Below, in pieces: positions 8,935-18,314 of a stretch of 64,000 nt of DNA. The notes beneath the pieces are model-generated. The model did no database searches. It saw nothing but the letters and a program-made list of their open reading frames with translations, and was not told the origin of the DNA. The DNA comes from Roseibium sp. Sym1 (lineage in GTDB: Bacteria; Pseudomonadota; Alphaproteobacteria; Rhizobiales; Stappiaceae): positions 5,554,501 through 5,618,500 of the forward strand of contig NZ_CP114786.1 of the NCBI RefSeq assembly GCF_027359675.1. The letters run 5' to 3'. Position 1 is the stretch's first letter; each line of letters opens with the position of its first letter. The translations under genes and the position numbers were made by a program.

Positions 8935-8999
8935 GTCTCTGCCCCATATAAAGAAATCGGGGGCATGATCCCGCCCAATACGTTAATTCTTGCTTGCCA

Positions 9000-9024
9000 T
9001 TTTTGCCAATGCCCTTGGCAAAAA
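9000..9024. repeat. Perfect 10-bp inverted repeat upstream of the Amt fusion gene
   Basis: TTTTTGCCAA (9000-9009) and TTGGCAAAAA (9015-9024) flank a 5-base loop, about 66 bases before the Amt-GGDEF-EAL start. It could be an operator or a bidirectional hairpin ending the gene that stops at 9257, although no T run follows the stem outside the arms. The remaining bases of the gene-free stretch 8935-9256 show no ORF, RNA gene or further clear signal. Confidence 0.6.
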
Positions 9025-9256
9025 CAGGCTGCTCATTTCCTCAGCATCCGCTTCAGATTTCCGCTCCAGCGCGGCGTCTCCGCAATAACCTGAATTTGTT
9101 GGACTTATTTCAACCGCGAGATGTCCCCGCTGCCGCACCTGCTCAAGGCCGCACCGAAAGCGTGCTCATAATTCATGCATCCGAAAGCGTTCCGACGTTA
9201 CGGCAATATGTTCACGTTTCCGGGCAACACCGTTACCTGCCACCGCCCAGGGTGGC

Positions 9257-10348
9257 CTAACCTGTCGCTTCCTCGCCCGAAAAACAGCTGGAGAGAGCCG
9301 CGATCTCCTGGCGCGGCACAGAGGTGACTTCCGCCCGGCGAACGCCGGGCATGCCCTGAAGGCGTGTCAGCAACCAGTCGAGGTCACCGTCTTCTACCCG
9401 CACAAGATCCGCGAACCTTTCCGGTCCGGCCGGGCGGATCTGTGCGCCGTCGAGCTCGCCGATCACAAAACGGAAGGCGTAGCCAGGTGTCAGGCCCATG
9501 CGCAGGTCCGACATGACGACACTGGTCCCGATCAGGTCCGTGCGGAAGTAACCATGGCTGAACCAGTCCAGCTTGCGATAGGCGGTGGTCTCCTCCAGGC
9601 ACGTCCCGAGGTTCGGGTGGCGCGGATGAGAGTAGATTTCTGCCGGACCGGGCCCGTCCAGAAGCGAGATATAGAGATTGTCGTAGCTGTCCTCGCGCAG
9701 ACCGATCACCTTCCAGAACAGGATATTGAACGGCGTCGCTATTGCGTAGACGCGATCCGGGAGCGCGCCGTTGTCCAGAAACACCTGTTTCGCCCGCCCT
9801 TCCACATGATGCTGGATTGCAGCGCTGAGGCCCAGATATCCCGTCGATACGACAAGAGCGGCGGCAACGCCGTTCCGCAGGCTCGACGTCCAGGTTTTCT
9901 TGCAGAGTGCCCAGATCACAACCGCCAGCAATGGCAGCGTGTAGAGCGGATCGATGATGAAAACGGATCCCACGCCAACAGGGTCCGGATAGAGCGGCCA
10001 GAAGATCCTGGTGCCATAGACCGTCATCGCATCAATGGCAGCATGCGTGGCGAGGCACAGGAACACCGTTGCCCAGACCAGCCAGCGGTGCTCGCGCAGC
10101 CCCTTGAACAGGCGCAGCACACCTTCGCCCAGGAAGGGTGCAGCCAGCGCATGTACAAACACGGAATGGGTCCAGCCGCGGTGATAGACAAAGCTGTCGA
10201 CCGGATCGTCGAAGGGCAGGAACACATCCAGGTCCGGCAGCGTGCCAAGGGCGCCGCCAATGAGCGCGGCCTTGCGAGGTCCGACTTTCCTGCCGAGAAG
10301 TGCTGTGGAGACGGCTGCGCCGAGAACGAATTGCGTCAGAGAATCCAT
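9257..10348 (-). CDS. Membrane-bound metal-dependent hydrolase, YdjM/DUF457 type
   Basis: A 363-residue integral membrane protein of the YdjM/YbcI (DUF457) group. The N-terminal half has four or five membrane helices with the family's His/Asp residues: LPDLDVFLP, HRGWTHS, THAAIDAMT and DPLYTLPLL. The C-terminal ~190 residues are soluble and contain several His and Tyr residues. Relatives such as E. coli YdjM are LexA-regulated and of unknown substrate. The start is ATG 10348 (MDSLTQFVLG); an open frame 12 codons upstream has no support. The 76 bases to the upstream gene suggest it could be read from the same transcript. Confidence 0.85.
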   Translation of the reverse strand: MDSLTQFVLGAAVSTALLGRKVGPRKAALIGGALGTLPDLDVFLPFDDPVDSFVYHRGWTHSVFVHALAAPFLGEGVLRLFKGLREHRWLVWATVFLCLATHAAIDAMTVYGTRIFWPLYPDPVGVGSVFIIDPLYTLPLLAVVIWALCKKTWTSSLRNGVAAALVVSTGYLGLSAAIQHHVEGRAKQVFLDNGALPDRVYAIATPFNILFWKVIGLREDSYDNLYISLLDGPGPAEIYSHPRHPNLGTCLEETTAYRKLDWFSHGYFRTDLIGTSVVMSDLRMGLTPGYAFRFVIGELDGAQIRPAGPERFADLVRVEDGDLDWLLTRLQGMPGVRRAEVTSVPRQEIAALSSCFSGEEATG

Positions 10349-10424
10349 AAAGGTGTCCGGATCGGGGGATGTGCGGGCGAACAATTAGCCGGGTATGTGG
10401 TTGCTGCTCACGATATGGCAAGCG

Positions 10425-10781
10425 CTATCCACCAGGGAACACGGTTGACCAGAAGGAATCCCAGGAGAAAATTTTCATGTTGAGCGTGAAAAAGAGCAGG
10501 AACGCCGGCAGAAGAAGAGAAGCCAGCGCGCGGGCACCCCAGCGGGAATGGTGCTCCGGATATCTTATGAACAACGTCGAGATGCCGCCAAACACCAGGC
10601 TCAGGCCCAGATAAAGATAGTATTTCAGGGGAATGACTTTCGCCGTAAACCGGAACGTTCCACTTGAATCCTGTTCTCCGAGCGTCGAGACCGCGTAAAA
10701 AACGATCATGAAATTGACGATCAGAATGAGGATTGCAACGGCCGTCTGAAACCCCTTTTCACGCCCCAGTCCCCTGATCAC
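10425..10781 (-). CDS. Small hypothetical membrane protein, three TM segments
   Basis: A 118-residue protein starting at GTG 10781 with three predicted membrane helices (about 13-31, 53-71, 85-103) separated by short charged loops. No family is recognised. It sits between the terminator of ilvD and the YdjM-like gene, on the same strand, and may share a transcript with the latter. The composition is typical of a real inner-membrane protein and no competing ORF on the other strand is convincing. Confidence 0.6.
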   Translation of the reverse strand: MIRGLGREKGFQTAVAILILIVNFMIVFYAVSTLGEQDSSGTFRFTAKVIPLKYYLYLGLSLVFGGISTLFIRYPEHHSRWGARALASLLLPAFLLFFTLNMKIFSWDSFWSTVFPGG

Positions 10782-10838
10782 GAAATGCGTTCCCTCTGAT
10801 CCCAGTAGATGCTGGCTGCCAGCCAGGCCCGAAAACGA

Positions 10839-10863
10839 ACAAGCGGGCGCTTGGCCCGCTTGT
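10839..10863 (-). terminator. Rho-independent terminator of ilvD
   Basis: ACAAGCGGGC (10839-10848) and GCCCGCTTGT (10854-10863) form a perfect 10-bp stem with a 5-base loop, 23 bases after the ilvD stop. Read on the minus strand it is followed by TTCGTTTTC, a reasonable T-rich tail. Confidence 0.85.
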
Positions 10864-10885
10864 CAAATCACGAGATACAAGTCGA

Positions 10886-12730
10886 TCAGTCGACTTCGCG
10901 AACCGCGCCCTTGGACGCGCTGGTCGTCATCTTGGCGTAGGCACGCAGGGCCTTGGAGACCTTGCGCTTGCGCTGTTCGAGCGGTTTCCAGGCGCCCTCG
11001 CCCTTGGCTTCCATGGCCGCCCGGCGCGTTGCCAGCTCCTCGTCGGAGAGATCCACCTTGAGCACCCGGTTCGGAATGTCGATGACGATGGTATCGCCCT
11101 CCTCGACCAGGCCGACGGCGCCGCCCTCGGCCGCTTCCGGCGAGATATGGCCGATGGACAGGCCCGAGGAGCCACCCGAGAAACGGCCGTCGGTGACCAG
11201 CGCACAGGCCTTGCCGAGCCCCTTCGACTTCAGGTAGCTGGTCGGATAGAGCATTTCCTGCATGCCGGGACCTCCGCGCGGCCCCTCGTAGCGGATCAGC
11301 ACCACGTCGCCTTCCTTGACCTTGCCGGTCAGGATCGCGGAAACCGCGCTGTCCTGGCTCTCGAAGATCCGGGCCGGACCGGAAAAGGTCAGGATGCTCT
11401 CGTCGACACCGGCGGTCTTCACCACGCAGCCATCCTCGGCAATGTTGCCGTAGAGCACCGCGAGACCGCCATCCTTGCTGTAGGCATGATCCAGCTCGCG
11501 GATGACGCCACCCTTGCGGTCGAGATCGAGATCGTCCCAGCGGCGTTCCTGGCTGAAGGCGACCTGGGTCGGCACGCCGCCCGGGGCGGCCTTGAAGAAC
11601 TGGTGCACGCTTTCGGAATTGGTCTGGCGGATGTCCCAGCGCGCCAGCGCTTCCTTCATGGTGGCGGAATGAACGGTGGGGACCTGCGAATGCAGCAGGC
11701 CGGCCCGGTCGAGTTCACCCAGGATGCCCATGATGCCGCCCGCACGGTGGACGTCTTCCATATGGATGTTTTCCACCGCGGGCGCGACCTTGCACAGAAC
11801 CGGCACGCTCTTTGACAGGCGGTCGATGTCGTCGATGGTGAAGCCGACCTCGCCTTCATGGGAGGCCGCCAGCAGGTGCAGGATGGTGTTGGTCGAGCCG
11901 CCCATGGAAATGTCGAGGCTCATGGCATTCTCGAATGCCTTGAAGCTGGCGATGTTGCGCGGCAGCACGCTTTCATCGTCCTGCTCGTAATAGCGTTTGG
12001 CCAGGTCGACAATCAGGTGCCCCGCCTCGACGAACAGCCGTTCGCGGTCGGCATGGGTTGCCAGGGTCGAACCGTTGCCGGGCAGCGACAGGCCAAGTGC
12101 TTCGGTCAGGCAGTTCATGGAGTTTGCCGTGAACATGCCCGAGCAGGATCCGCAGGTCGGGCAGGCATTCTGTTCCATCGTCAGCACGTCGGCCTCGGAT
12201 ATCCGGTCGTCCGCGGCAGCCACCATGGCATCGATCAGGTCGACGGATTTCTCGACGCCGTTTTCCAGGACCACCTTGCCGGCCTCCATCGGCCCGCCCG
12301 AGACGAAGACGACCGGAATGTTCAGCCGCATGGCGGCATTGAGCATGCCCGGGGTGATCTTATCGCAATTGGAAATGCAGACGATGGCGTCGGCGCAATG
12401 GCCGTTGACCATGTATTCGACCGCGTCGGAAATGACCTCGCGAGAGGGCAGCGAATAGAGCATGCCGTCATGGCCCATGGCGATGCCGTCATCGACCGCG
12501 ATGGTGTTGAATTCCTTGGCTACGCCGCCGGCCTTTTCCACTTCGCGGGCCACAAGCTGGCCAAGATCCTTCAGATGCACATGACCCGGAACAAACTGGG
12601 TGAAGGAATTGGCGATCGCAATGATCGGCTTGCCGAAGTCATTGTCCTTCATTCCGGTCGCGCGCCACAGGCCGCGGGCACCGGCCATGTTGCGGCCATG
12701 GGTCGACGTTCTGGAACGATACGGGGGCAT
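10886..12730 (-). CDS. ilvD: Dihydroxy-acid dehydratase
   Basis: It dehydrates 2,3-dihydroxy-3-methylbutanoate (or pentanoate) to the 2-oxo acid, the penultimate step of valine and isoleucine synthesis. The 614-residue length is standard. Visible motifs are the Fe-S cysteines in [12 protein letters not shown] and [18 protein letters not shown], and the active-site serine region [11 protein letters not shown] near the C-terminus. The start [21 protein letters not shown] is the usual one for the family. It is a monocistronic unit with its own terminator; the 281 bases in front, shared with the divergent patatin gene, turn AT-rich near 12940-13010, where promoter elements probably lie. Confidence 0.97.
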   Translation of the reverse strand: MPPYRSRTSTHGRNMAGARGLWRATGMKDNDFGKPIIAIANSFTQFVPGHVHLKDLGQLVAREVEKAGGVAKEFNTIAVDDGIAMGHDGMLYSLPSREVISDAVEYMVNGHCADAIVCISNCDKITPGMLNAAMRLNIPVVFVSGGPMEAGKVVLENGVEKSVDLIDAMVAAADDRISEADVLTMEQNACPTCGSCSGMFTANSMNCLTEALGLSLPGNGSTLATHADRERLFVEAGHLIVDLAKRYYEQDDESVLPRNIASFKAFENAMSLDISMGGSTNTILHLLAASHEGEVGFTIDDIDRLSKSVPVLCKVAPAVENIHMEDVHRAGGIMGILGELDRAGLLHSQVPTVHSATMKEALARWDIRQTNSESVHQFFKAAPGGVPTQVAFSQERRWDDLDLDRKGGVIRELDHAYSKDGGLAVLYGNIAEDGCVVKTAGVDESILTFSGPARIFESQDSAVSAILTGKVKEGDVVLIRYEGPRGGPGMQEMLYPTSYLKSKGLGKACALVTDGRFSGGSSGLSIGHISPEAAEGGAVGLVEEGDTIVIDIPNRVLKVDLSDEELATRRAAMEAKGEGAWKPLEQRKRKVSKALRAYAKMTTSASKGAVREVD

Positions 12731-13011
12731 TGTTTCTCTCCCTGCAGGGGCGCGTCTCCGGTAACGGCCCTTTCAGCTGTGCCGGAACCGGGGTTCTACC
12801 GCGCCCAAATATGTAACTGACACCGGGTTTGACAGGTTTTCAGCCGAAGCGAAAGGCCGGATTGGCGAAAAAGTGTACGCTCCGGTACGGTTGCGGGAAT
12901 GCGCGTCCAATTGCCTTGCCGCACCGCAACCCTCAAGATAATTTTATTAACAAACACATTGTTAAGTTGTATTCTATTCAAATCTTCAAATTATATTTTT
13001 TTGGATTTTTC

Positions 13012-15447
13012 ATGAACACGCCAAGCACCACGCCGCCATCGCGGCCAACCCTTTTCAGCAACTTCTTGAATTGGTTTATTGATTCCTTGAAGTTGACGAT
13101 TGCCATTTTTCACACGTGCATCGCGCATCCGGTTCGTTGCGTTGCGGGGGTCGCGCGCGCCTGCCACCTTCTGAGATCGCAGATTATCGTCGTCGCCCTG
13201 GCTGTTTTTCTTCTCGGTTACGGCCAGACAGTCGACGAATACAGGGCACTGCTCAGTCCGGTGCGCGCGGAGTTCTCGTGGCTGCCATATGTCGCGTTGG
13301 TGGCCAGTCTTGTTACCCTCCTGGTCTGTTTTCCCTTCACAATCTGGTTCACCTCCCGCTGGCTGACCGAACTCAACGATGACGGCAGCCGGCCGTCCGG
13401 AACCGAAATGAAGCCGGATTACCGGAGCGCGGCGGATGCCGCCAACGCTGCGCGTCTTATACTGCCGAGGCTGCTGGCAATCCTGCCCCTGCTTACGGTT
13501 GCGGTCTCGGCCTACCAACAGGGACGCCAATCCGATGGAACCGCGCTCTATTGGGCTGCCGCGGTGTGCAGTTTGGCAATTATCGTCTGGCTGGCGATAT
13601 TCATCACAAGAACAAGAAACAATCTCTTCAAATTCGTTTCGAACATGCTCGAGACGGATTTCCGGGACTTGTGGCTGTTCTTCCTTGTTTTCCTGGTGTT
13701 GAGCCTCCTGTCCACCTGGGTTTCTCCCGTATTCATGCCGCAACTGCTCGGCACCCTGACCTATGGCGTCGGCTTTTTTATCGTCATCCTCGTGTTCACG
13801 ACTTTCCTGACCCGGGCACAGATGCGCACCAAGGTGCCCTTTATGGTCATATTGGGGATGTGGGCCGGAGTGCTGGCGTATTTCGACGCCACCAACAACC
13901 ACGATGTCGACACGCTTGTGGGTGGCGCCCCTTCCGAGACGGATACCAGACAGATCCTTCTTCCAGAACAGGTCGGGTTGCAAACCGCCTTCGAGACCTG
14001 GCTCACACGCAAGGCCGAGCGTCAATCCGTTTCAGACCCTGACGGAAAGATCCCGGTCTTCATTGTTGCCGCAGCCGGGGGTGGCATTTACGCCGCGCAG
14101 AATGCGGCCTTCACCCTGGCAAAACTCGATGACAGCCTGGCCGCAGAGGGATGTGGTGCCTTTTCCAAACATGTTTTTGCCGTCAGCGGTGTCTCGGGCG
14201 GTTCCGTCGGAGCGGCCATCCACGGTGCAGTTCTGAAGGGACAACTTGCGGCAAATACGCAAGACGGCGGTTGCCGGACGCCTGACGGCACACTGGAAGA
14301 GACGATGTTCAAGATCCTGAACGAGGATCTGTTGTCTCCTGTCATCGCAAACTTCGTGACGCTCGACTATCCGCAGCGCTTCTTGCCGGCGTATCCGGTC
14401 TCATTTCCCGACCGGGCCAAGGCGCTGGAAGACGTGGTTGTGTCCTCTGTATCCAAATATGACCCAAAGGCCGTTGCGTTTCTTGAAGCACCCGCCAGTG
14501 CGCTGTGGTCACCCGAAAGCGGTCTACCGGCCCTCGTTTTGAACGTGACCGAATTGCAGACCGGCCGAACGGTGAGTTCAGCCCCCTTCAAAATCAGGGG
14601 GCATGAGTCTGACGGCGACATTCTCTCCCCGTTTTCGCAGAAGGATGTCACCTTTCGAGAAATACTCGCCAAGCGTCCGAACAACACCGACGTCTACAAA
14701 TCCATGGAGAATTGCAGCGAGAACAAGCTTGGAGAGGAGGCGCTTCAGACTTTCAAGGAAGACCGGGACCTGTCGCTGGTTCAGGCGGCCGTCATGAGCG
14801 CAAGGTTCCCGTATGCTTCACCCGGAGGCACGTTGACACGGCTCGTCGCATCGGCTGAATGCGCTGGAACGAACGATCACGGGACGATGCTTTTCCAGGC
14901 GGAAACCCAGTATATCGATGGCGGTTACGTGGAGGCCTCAGGAACCGAACAGGCCCTCAGACTCGTAAAATTGCTTCAGGACCAGATCCGCCAAAACTGT
15001 TCAGCCGCCCGGAACGCTGACGCAGGAAATTTCTGGTGCCGAGTGGATCTGCACCTTGTCGCCGTCAATTTGAGAACGCCGGATCTTCTTGCCGACAGCT
15101 CCTACGGCCTGGTCCTGACACCGCCCATCGGGTTGTTGAAGACCTGGTCACGGCGATCCGTGACATCACTTGAGGTGGCAAACGACTATTTCGCTCTCAA
15201 CAAAAAACTGAAGAGACAAGAAAAGCCTCTCCAGGGAATCGGCGAGCTCATTCGGGTGGAACCCTATGACGAGCGCAAGCAGATCCCGCTAGGTTGGAGA
15301 CTGTCCAGCGGCACCTCCATGACGCTGCAGGAGTTGCTCTGCGAAGGGAAAGCCGCGGACGCCCTAACCAGACTCCTCTTGATCGCGTCACCGTCCACGC
15401 CGGCGAACCTGTCCTGCGTGAACAAGGGTACTTCCAAGGACACCTGA
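13012..15447 (+). CDS. Multi-pass membrane patatin-like phospholipase
   Basis: An 811-residue protein with about six membrane helices in the first ~300 residues and a cytosolic-type patatin domain after them. The patatin features are an oxyanion-like glycine run AAAGGGIYAAQ, nucleophile S395 in SGVSGGS and the catalytic-dyad aspartate D636 in YIDGGYVEASG. Patatins hydrolyse acyl esters of lipids. ATG 13012 is chosen because an upstream in-frame extension to 12829 would add a poorly structured, AT-rich leader; no strong ribosome site is visible for either. The gene stands alone between ilvD and a convergent AraC gene. Some patatins are effectors of antiphage signalling (CBASS), but no cyclase gene is nearby, so a housekeeping lipid role is more likely. 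Confidence 0.85.
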   Translation: MNTPSTTPPSRPTLFSNFLNWFIDSLKLTIAIFHTCIAHPVRCVAGVARACHLLRSQIIVVALAVFLLGYGQTVDEYRALLSPVRAEFSWLPYVALVASLVTLLVCFPFTIWFTSRWLTELNDDGSRPSGTEMKPDYRSAADAANAARLILPRLLAILPLLTVAVSAYQQGRQSDGTALYWAAAVCSLAIIVWLAIFITRTRNNLFKFVSNMLETDFRDLWLFFLVFLVLSLLSTWVSPVFMPQLLGTLTYGVGFFIVILVFTTFLTRAQMRTKVPFMVILGMWAGVLAYFDATNNHDVDTLVGGAPSETDTRQILLPEQVGLQTAFETWLTRKAERQSVSDPDGKIPVFIVAAAGGGIYAAQNAAFTLAKLDDSLAAEGCGAFSKHVFAVSGVSGGSVGAAIHGAVLKGQLAANTQDGGCRTPDGTLEETMFKILNEDLLSPVIANFVTLDYPQRFLPAYPVSFPDRAKALEDVVVSSVSKYDPKAVAFLEAPASALWSPESGLPALVLNVTELQTGRTVSSAPFKIRGHESDGDILSPFSQKDVTFREILAKRPNNTDVYKSMENCSENKLGEEALQTFKEDRDLSLVQAAVMSARFPYASPGGTLTRLVASAECAGTNDHGTMLFQAETQYIDGGYVEASGTEQALRLVKLLQDQIRQNCSAARNADAGNFWCRVDLHLVAVNLRTPDLLADSSYGLVLTPPIGLLKTWSRRSVTSLEVANDYFALNKKLKRQEKPLQGIGELIRVEPYDERKQIPLGWRLSSGTSMTLQELLCEGKAADALTRLLLIASPSTPANLSCVNKGTSKDT

Positions 15448-15491
15448 TTTCACTGGTGGCCAAGCTGACAGGGAGGTAGGCCGGTCGATGC

Positions 15492-16475
15492 TTACTCGCG
15501 GATATTCCCCTTCCGCATTGACCCCGGCGTTCGGCCGGTCACCTTCTTGAACGCACGTGAAAACGCCGCTTCGGATTCATAGCCGGCCTGCGCGGCAATT
15601 TCGGCGATCGGGCGGCTGGTGCGCTGCAATTCGGTCTGGGCAAGCCGCATGCGCCAGCGACCGGCATACTGCATCACACCCTCACCGGTCAGATGCTTGA
15701 AACGGGCTGCGAAGGCGGATCGCGACATGCCGGCAACAGTCGCAAGTCCGCCGACGGACCAGCCGAAGCGCGGCGCCTGATGGAACGCCTGCAGGGCCCT
15801 GCCGATCTTCGGGTCCCGCATGGCCGCCAGCCAGCCGGTTGCCTGGTCACCCGTGCTGTCGAGCCAGGCACGGATGGCCTGCACCACCAGGATATCGGTC
15901 AAGCGGGTCAGAACCGTTTCGCCGCCGGGCCGCGGTTCCCGAGCCTCCTCGGCCAGATAGGTCAGGGTCTGGTTTACCCAGTCTCCTGCCCGCGGCTTGA
16001 AACTGTCCAGGAGAATGGCATTCGGCAGCAGGCTGACCAGGCGGTCCGCCGCCGCGTGGTCAACCCTCAGAACACCGCAGGTCATTCGGGTCACAGCGCC
16101 GCCTCCGCCATGGACCATGGTCTCGAAGTGCGGGCTGTGCCGGATGGCCGGTATATCGAAAAGCGGCGTCAAGGCGCTGCCGGGTGCGTCCCGCAGGTCG
16201 ACAGGGCGCCCGTGAGGCAGAAGCAGCAGCTGACCAGCGGACAGGACAAGCTCCTCCGCGTTGCCGAGATCAACACGGCAACCTCCCTCGGTCACCGCGA
16301 TCAAAACCAATTGCCGGTCCAGATCCGGAACGGCAATGCCCCATGGCGCCGACAGCTCGGGAACACAATAGAAGGTGCCGGTGAGCTGCAAAAGGTGGAG
16401 GATCTCTCCCAGCGGATCCAGAGACACGGGAGGGCCCGACACTGGCGTGGTGGCGCTTGACGGCGACTGGGACAT
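15492..16475 (-). CDS. AraC-family regulator with cupin-type sensor
   Basis: A 327-residue regulator: an N-terminal cupin-like ligand domain (about 20-190, AraC cupin_6 type) and a C-terminal double helix-turn-helix (about 220-320) with the family signature GYESEAAFSRAFKKVTGRTPG. ATG 16475 is preferred to the in-frame GTG at 16493, whose purine-rich sequence sits too close. It is divergent from the DUF4345 gene with 124 bases between starts, so it probably controls that gene and itself. The ligand is unknown. Confidence 0.92.
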   Translation of the reverse strand: MSQSPSSATTPVSGPPVSLDPLGEILHLLQLTGTFYCVPELSAPWGIAVPDLDRQLVLIAVTEGGCRVDLGNAEELVLSAGQLLLLPHGRPVDLRDAPGSALTPLFDIPAIRHSPHFETMVHGGGGAVTRMTCGVLRVDHAAADRLVSLLPNAILLDSFKPRAGDWVNQTLTYLAEEAREPRPGGETVLTRLTDILVVQAIRAWLDSTGDQATGWLAAMRDPKIGRALQAFHQAPRFGWSVGGLATVAGMSRSAFAARFKHLTGEGVMQYAGRWRMRLAQTELQRTSRPIAEIAAQAGYESEAAFSRAFKKVTGRTPGSMRKGNIRE

Positions 16476-16599
16476 GATTGCGTCGACTTCCACGCCTTTC
16501 TTGGACGATCTGCATAAGCATTAGCACTTTCCGGCATGGAAAATCCACATCGACGTCGTCATCTTGCGGCCACCCAACATCAATCCGTGGAGTATCGTT

Positions 16600-17004
16600 A
16601 TGCGCAACCTGGCCGCCAAGACCGCCCTCACGCTGTCCGCCATCACCTTTTTTGCCATTGGAAGCCTGATCGTCTTTGCACCCGCTTTCCTGTTCGCCAT
16701 GAACGGAATGGTGCTGGATCCGGCACCCGCCATGATGAGTGAAGTTCGTGCGCCCGGGATTCTTGTCCTGCTCGGCGGGCTCGTCGCGACGGCGGGGCTT
16801 GTGAACAAAACCCTTGAGCGCCCCGCCCTACTGGCCTCGGCCGCCCTGCTGCTGGCTTATGGCATTGGGCGCCTGATCAGCCTGCCTCTCGACGGACTGC
16901 CGCCCGCATCCCTGCAGGCTGCCGCCGCCGTCGAACTCGGCCTTGGCGCCTGGTGCGCGGTGCTTGCCCGCCGCGCCGGCCTGCCGACGTTTCAAACTGC
17001 GTAA
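16600..17004 (+). CDS. DUF4345-like small membrane protein
   Basis: A 134-residue protein with four hydrophobic helices (about 7-28, 46-64, 73-92, 103-122). It resembles DUF4345 proteins, which are uncharacterised inner-membrane proteins often found beside AraC or TetR regulators. ATG 16600 has GTGGAG about 8 bases upstream; an in-frame extension to 16564 lacks this. Divergent pairing with the AraC gene suggests it is that regulator's main target. Confidence 0.75.
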   Translation: MRNLAAKTALTLSAITFFAIGSLIVFAPAFLFAMNGMVLDPAPAMMSEVRAPGILVLLGGLVATAGLVNKTLERPALLASAALLLAYGIGRLISLPLDGLPPASLQAAAAVELGLGAWCAVLARRAGLPTFQTA

Positions 17005-17009
17005 AAGAA

Positions 17010-17040
17010 AGCCGGTGCGGGCCAGGGGCACGCACCGGCT
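17010..17040. terminator. Terminator between DUF4345 gene and old yellow enzyme gene
   Basis: AGCCGGTGCG (17010-17019) pairs perfectly with CGCACCGGCT (17031-17040). On the minus strand the stem is followed by TTCTTTTAC, so it ends the old yellow enzyme transcript. It also lies 6 bases after the DUF4345 stop and may serve both convergent genes. Confidence 0.8.
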
Positions 17041-17097
17041 GTCCTTCGGACTGCCCAGGAAGGGGGTGGATGTCGGGCAGCCCGAAACCGGGGCCGG

Positions 17098-18204
17098 CTA
17101 TTCGGCGGCGACGGCTGTCTCCGCCAGCGCCGGGTAGTCCGTGTAGCCTTTTTCGCCGCCGCCGTAGAGCGTGTCGGGATCAAGCGCATTCAGCGGCGCG
17201 TCCTGCTTCAATCGCTCGACCAGATCCGGATTGGAAATGAACGGCCGGCCGAACGCGACAAGGTCAACGGCACCACTGTCCACCGCTTCGATTGCGGACG
17301 CGCGGTCGTACCCGTTATTGCCCATACGGGCTCCGTCGAACAGCGCATAGAGCGCCGCGAGATCACTGCCATCGGGAATGTCGCGCGGGCCGCCCGTCTG
17401 GCCTTCGACCAGATGCAGATAGGCAAGGCCATAGCCGTTGATCAGCTTGATCGCGTGCGAGAAGGTCGCCTGCGGATTGCTGTCGGCAATGTCGTTTGCG
17501 TTCGAGAACGGGCTGAGGCGAATGCCGACCCGGTCGCCCCCCAGGACACCGACCACGGCGTCGAGCACCTCCTTCAGGAACCGGCTCCGGTTCTCGAGCG
17601 AACCGCCATAGGCATCGTCGCGCTTGTTGGACCCGTCACGCAGGAACTGATCGATCAGATACCCGTTGGCGGCATGGATCTCGACGCCGTCGAAGCCGGC
17701 CTTCTCGGCGTTTTCGGCGGCCTTGCGATAATCCTCGACAATGCCCGGTATTTCAGCTGCGTCGAGTGCGCGCGGCAGCGGCGTGTCCACGAACTGCGTG
17801 CCGTCGAATGTCTTGGATCGGGCCGCGATGGCGGACGGGGCGACCGGGTCCGCGCCACCCGGCTGCAACACCGGGTGGGAAATCCGCCCGACATGCCAGA
17901 GCTGAATGACGATCTTGCCGCCCTTGGCATGCACGGCGTCGGTCACCTTCTTCCAGCCCTCCACTTGTGCATCCGAATAGATGCCCGGCGTCCAGGCATA
18001 CCCCTTGCCCTGAGGCGACACCTGCGAGGCTTCCGTGATGATGAGACCCGCCCCGGCGCGCTGGTCATAGTATTTCACGGTGAGCTCATGGGGTGCGTCG
18101 TCTTCGGCGCGCGCCCGGTTCCGGGTCAAAGGCGCCATGACGATCCGGTTCGACAGTTCGATGGCACCGGCCTTGGCAGGGGTAAACAGCTTTTCACTCG
18201 ACAT
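17098..18204 (-). CDS. Old yellow enzyme family alkene reductase
   Basis: A 368-residue FMN-dependent ene-reductase of the NemA/OYE class, which reduces activated double bonds (such as N-ethylmaleimide or unsaturated aldehydes) with NAD(P)H. Motifs seen are APLTRNRA, GLIITEASQVSPQG, QLWHVGR, the substrate-binding His/Asn pair in EIHAANGYL, and RSFLKE/FGRPFISNPDL near the FMN phosphate site. The start is ATG 18204 with AGGAGA upstream; the frame stays open further upstream through the tetR gene, but that is a shadow. It lies directly downstream of a TetR regulator, and a palindrome shared with that regulator sits at 18244-18259. Confidence 0.95.
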   Translation of the reverse strand: MSSEKLFTPAKAGAIELSNRIVMAPLTRNRARAEDDAPHELTVKYYDQRAGAGLIITEASQVSPQGKGYAWTPGIYSDAQVEGWKKVTDAVHAKGGKIVIQLWHVGRISHPVLQPGGADPVAPSAIAARSKTFDGTQFVDTPLPRALDAAEIPGIVEDYRKAAENAEKAGFDGVEIHAANGYLIDQFLRDGSNKRDDAYGGSLENRSRFLKEVLDAVVGVLGGDRVGIRLSPFSNANDIADSNPQATFSHAIKLINGYGLAYLHLVEGQTGGPRDIPDGSDLAALYALFDGARMGNNGYDRASAIEAVDSGAVDLVAFGRPFISNPDLVERLKQDAPLNALDPDTLYGGGEKGYTDYPALAETAVAAE

Positions 18205-18243
18205 GCTTGGTCTCCTATAGACTGTCTTCACAAACGGTATTTC

Positions 18244-18259
18244 TGGACTGTTTAGTCCA
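18244..18259. promoter_or_regulatory. Operator-like palindrome upstream of the ene-reductase gene
   Basis: TGGAC-N6-GTCCA, with the arms extending by one base (TGGACT...AGTCCA). It lies 40 bases before the ene-reductase start, just downstream of a CATAAT sequence on the minus strand that could be a -10 element. The same TGGAC-N6-GTCCA pattern recurs at 18925-18940 in front of tetR. Confidence 0.75.
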
Positions 18260-18314
18260 TAATTATGCGCGTGACTGCTGGCGCAGGCAGGAGCAGTTGG
18301 CCCGATGGTTGTTC

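Noticed and set aside
12829..13011. 61-residue upstream extension of the membrane patatin
   Set aside because: AT-rich, no conserved content, and overlaps the probable promoter region of a divergent gene pair.
13012..15447. CBASS-type antiphage effector system
   Set aside because: No cyclic-nucleotide synthase, E1/E2 or HORMA genes next to it; the low-GC NTase-like gene is 11 kb away and on the other strand.
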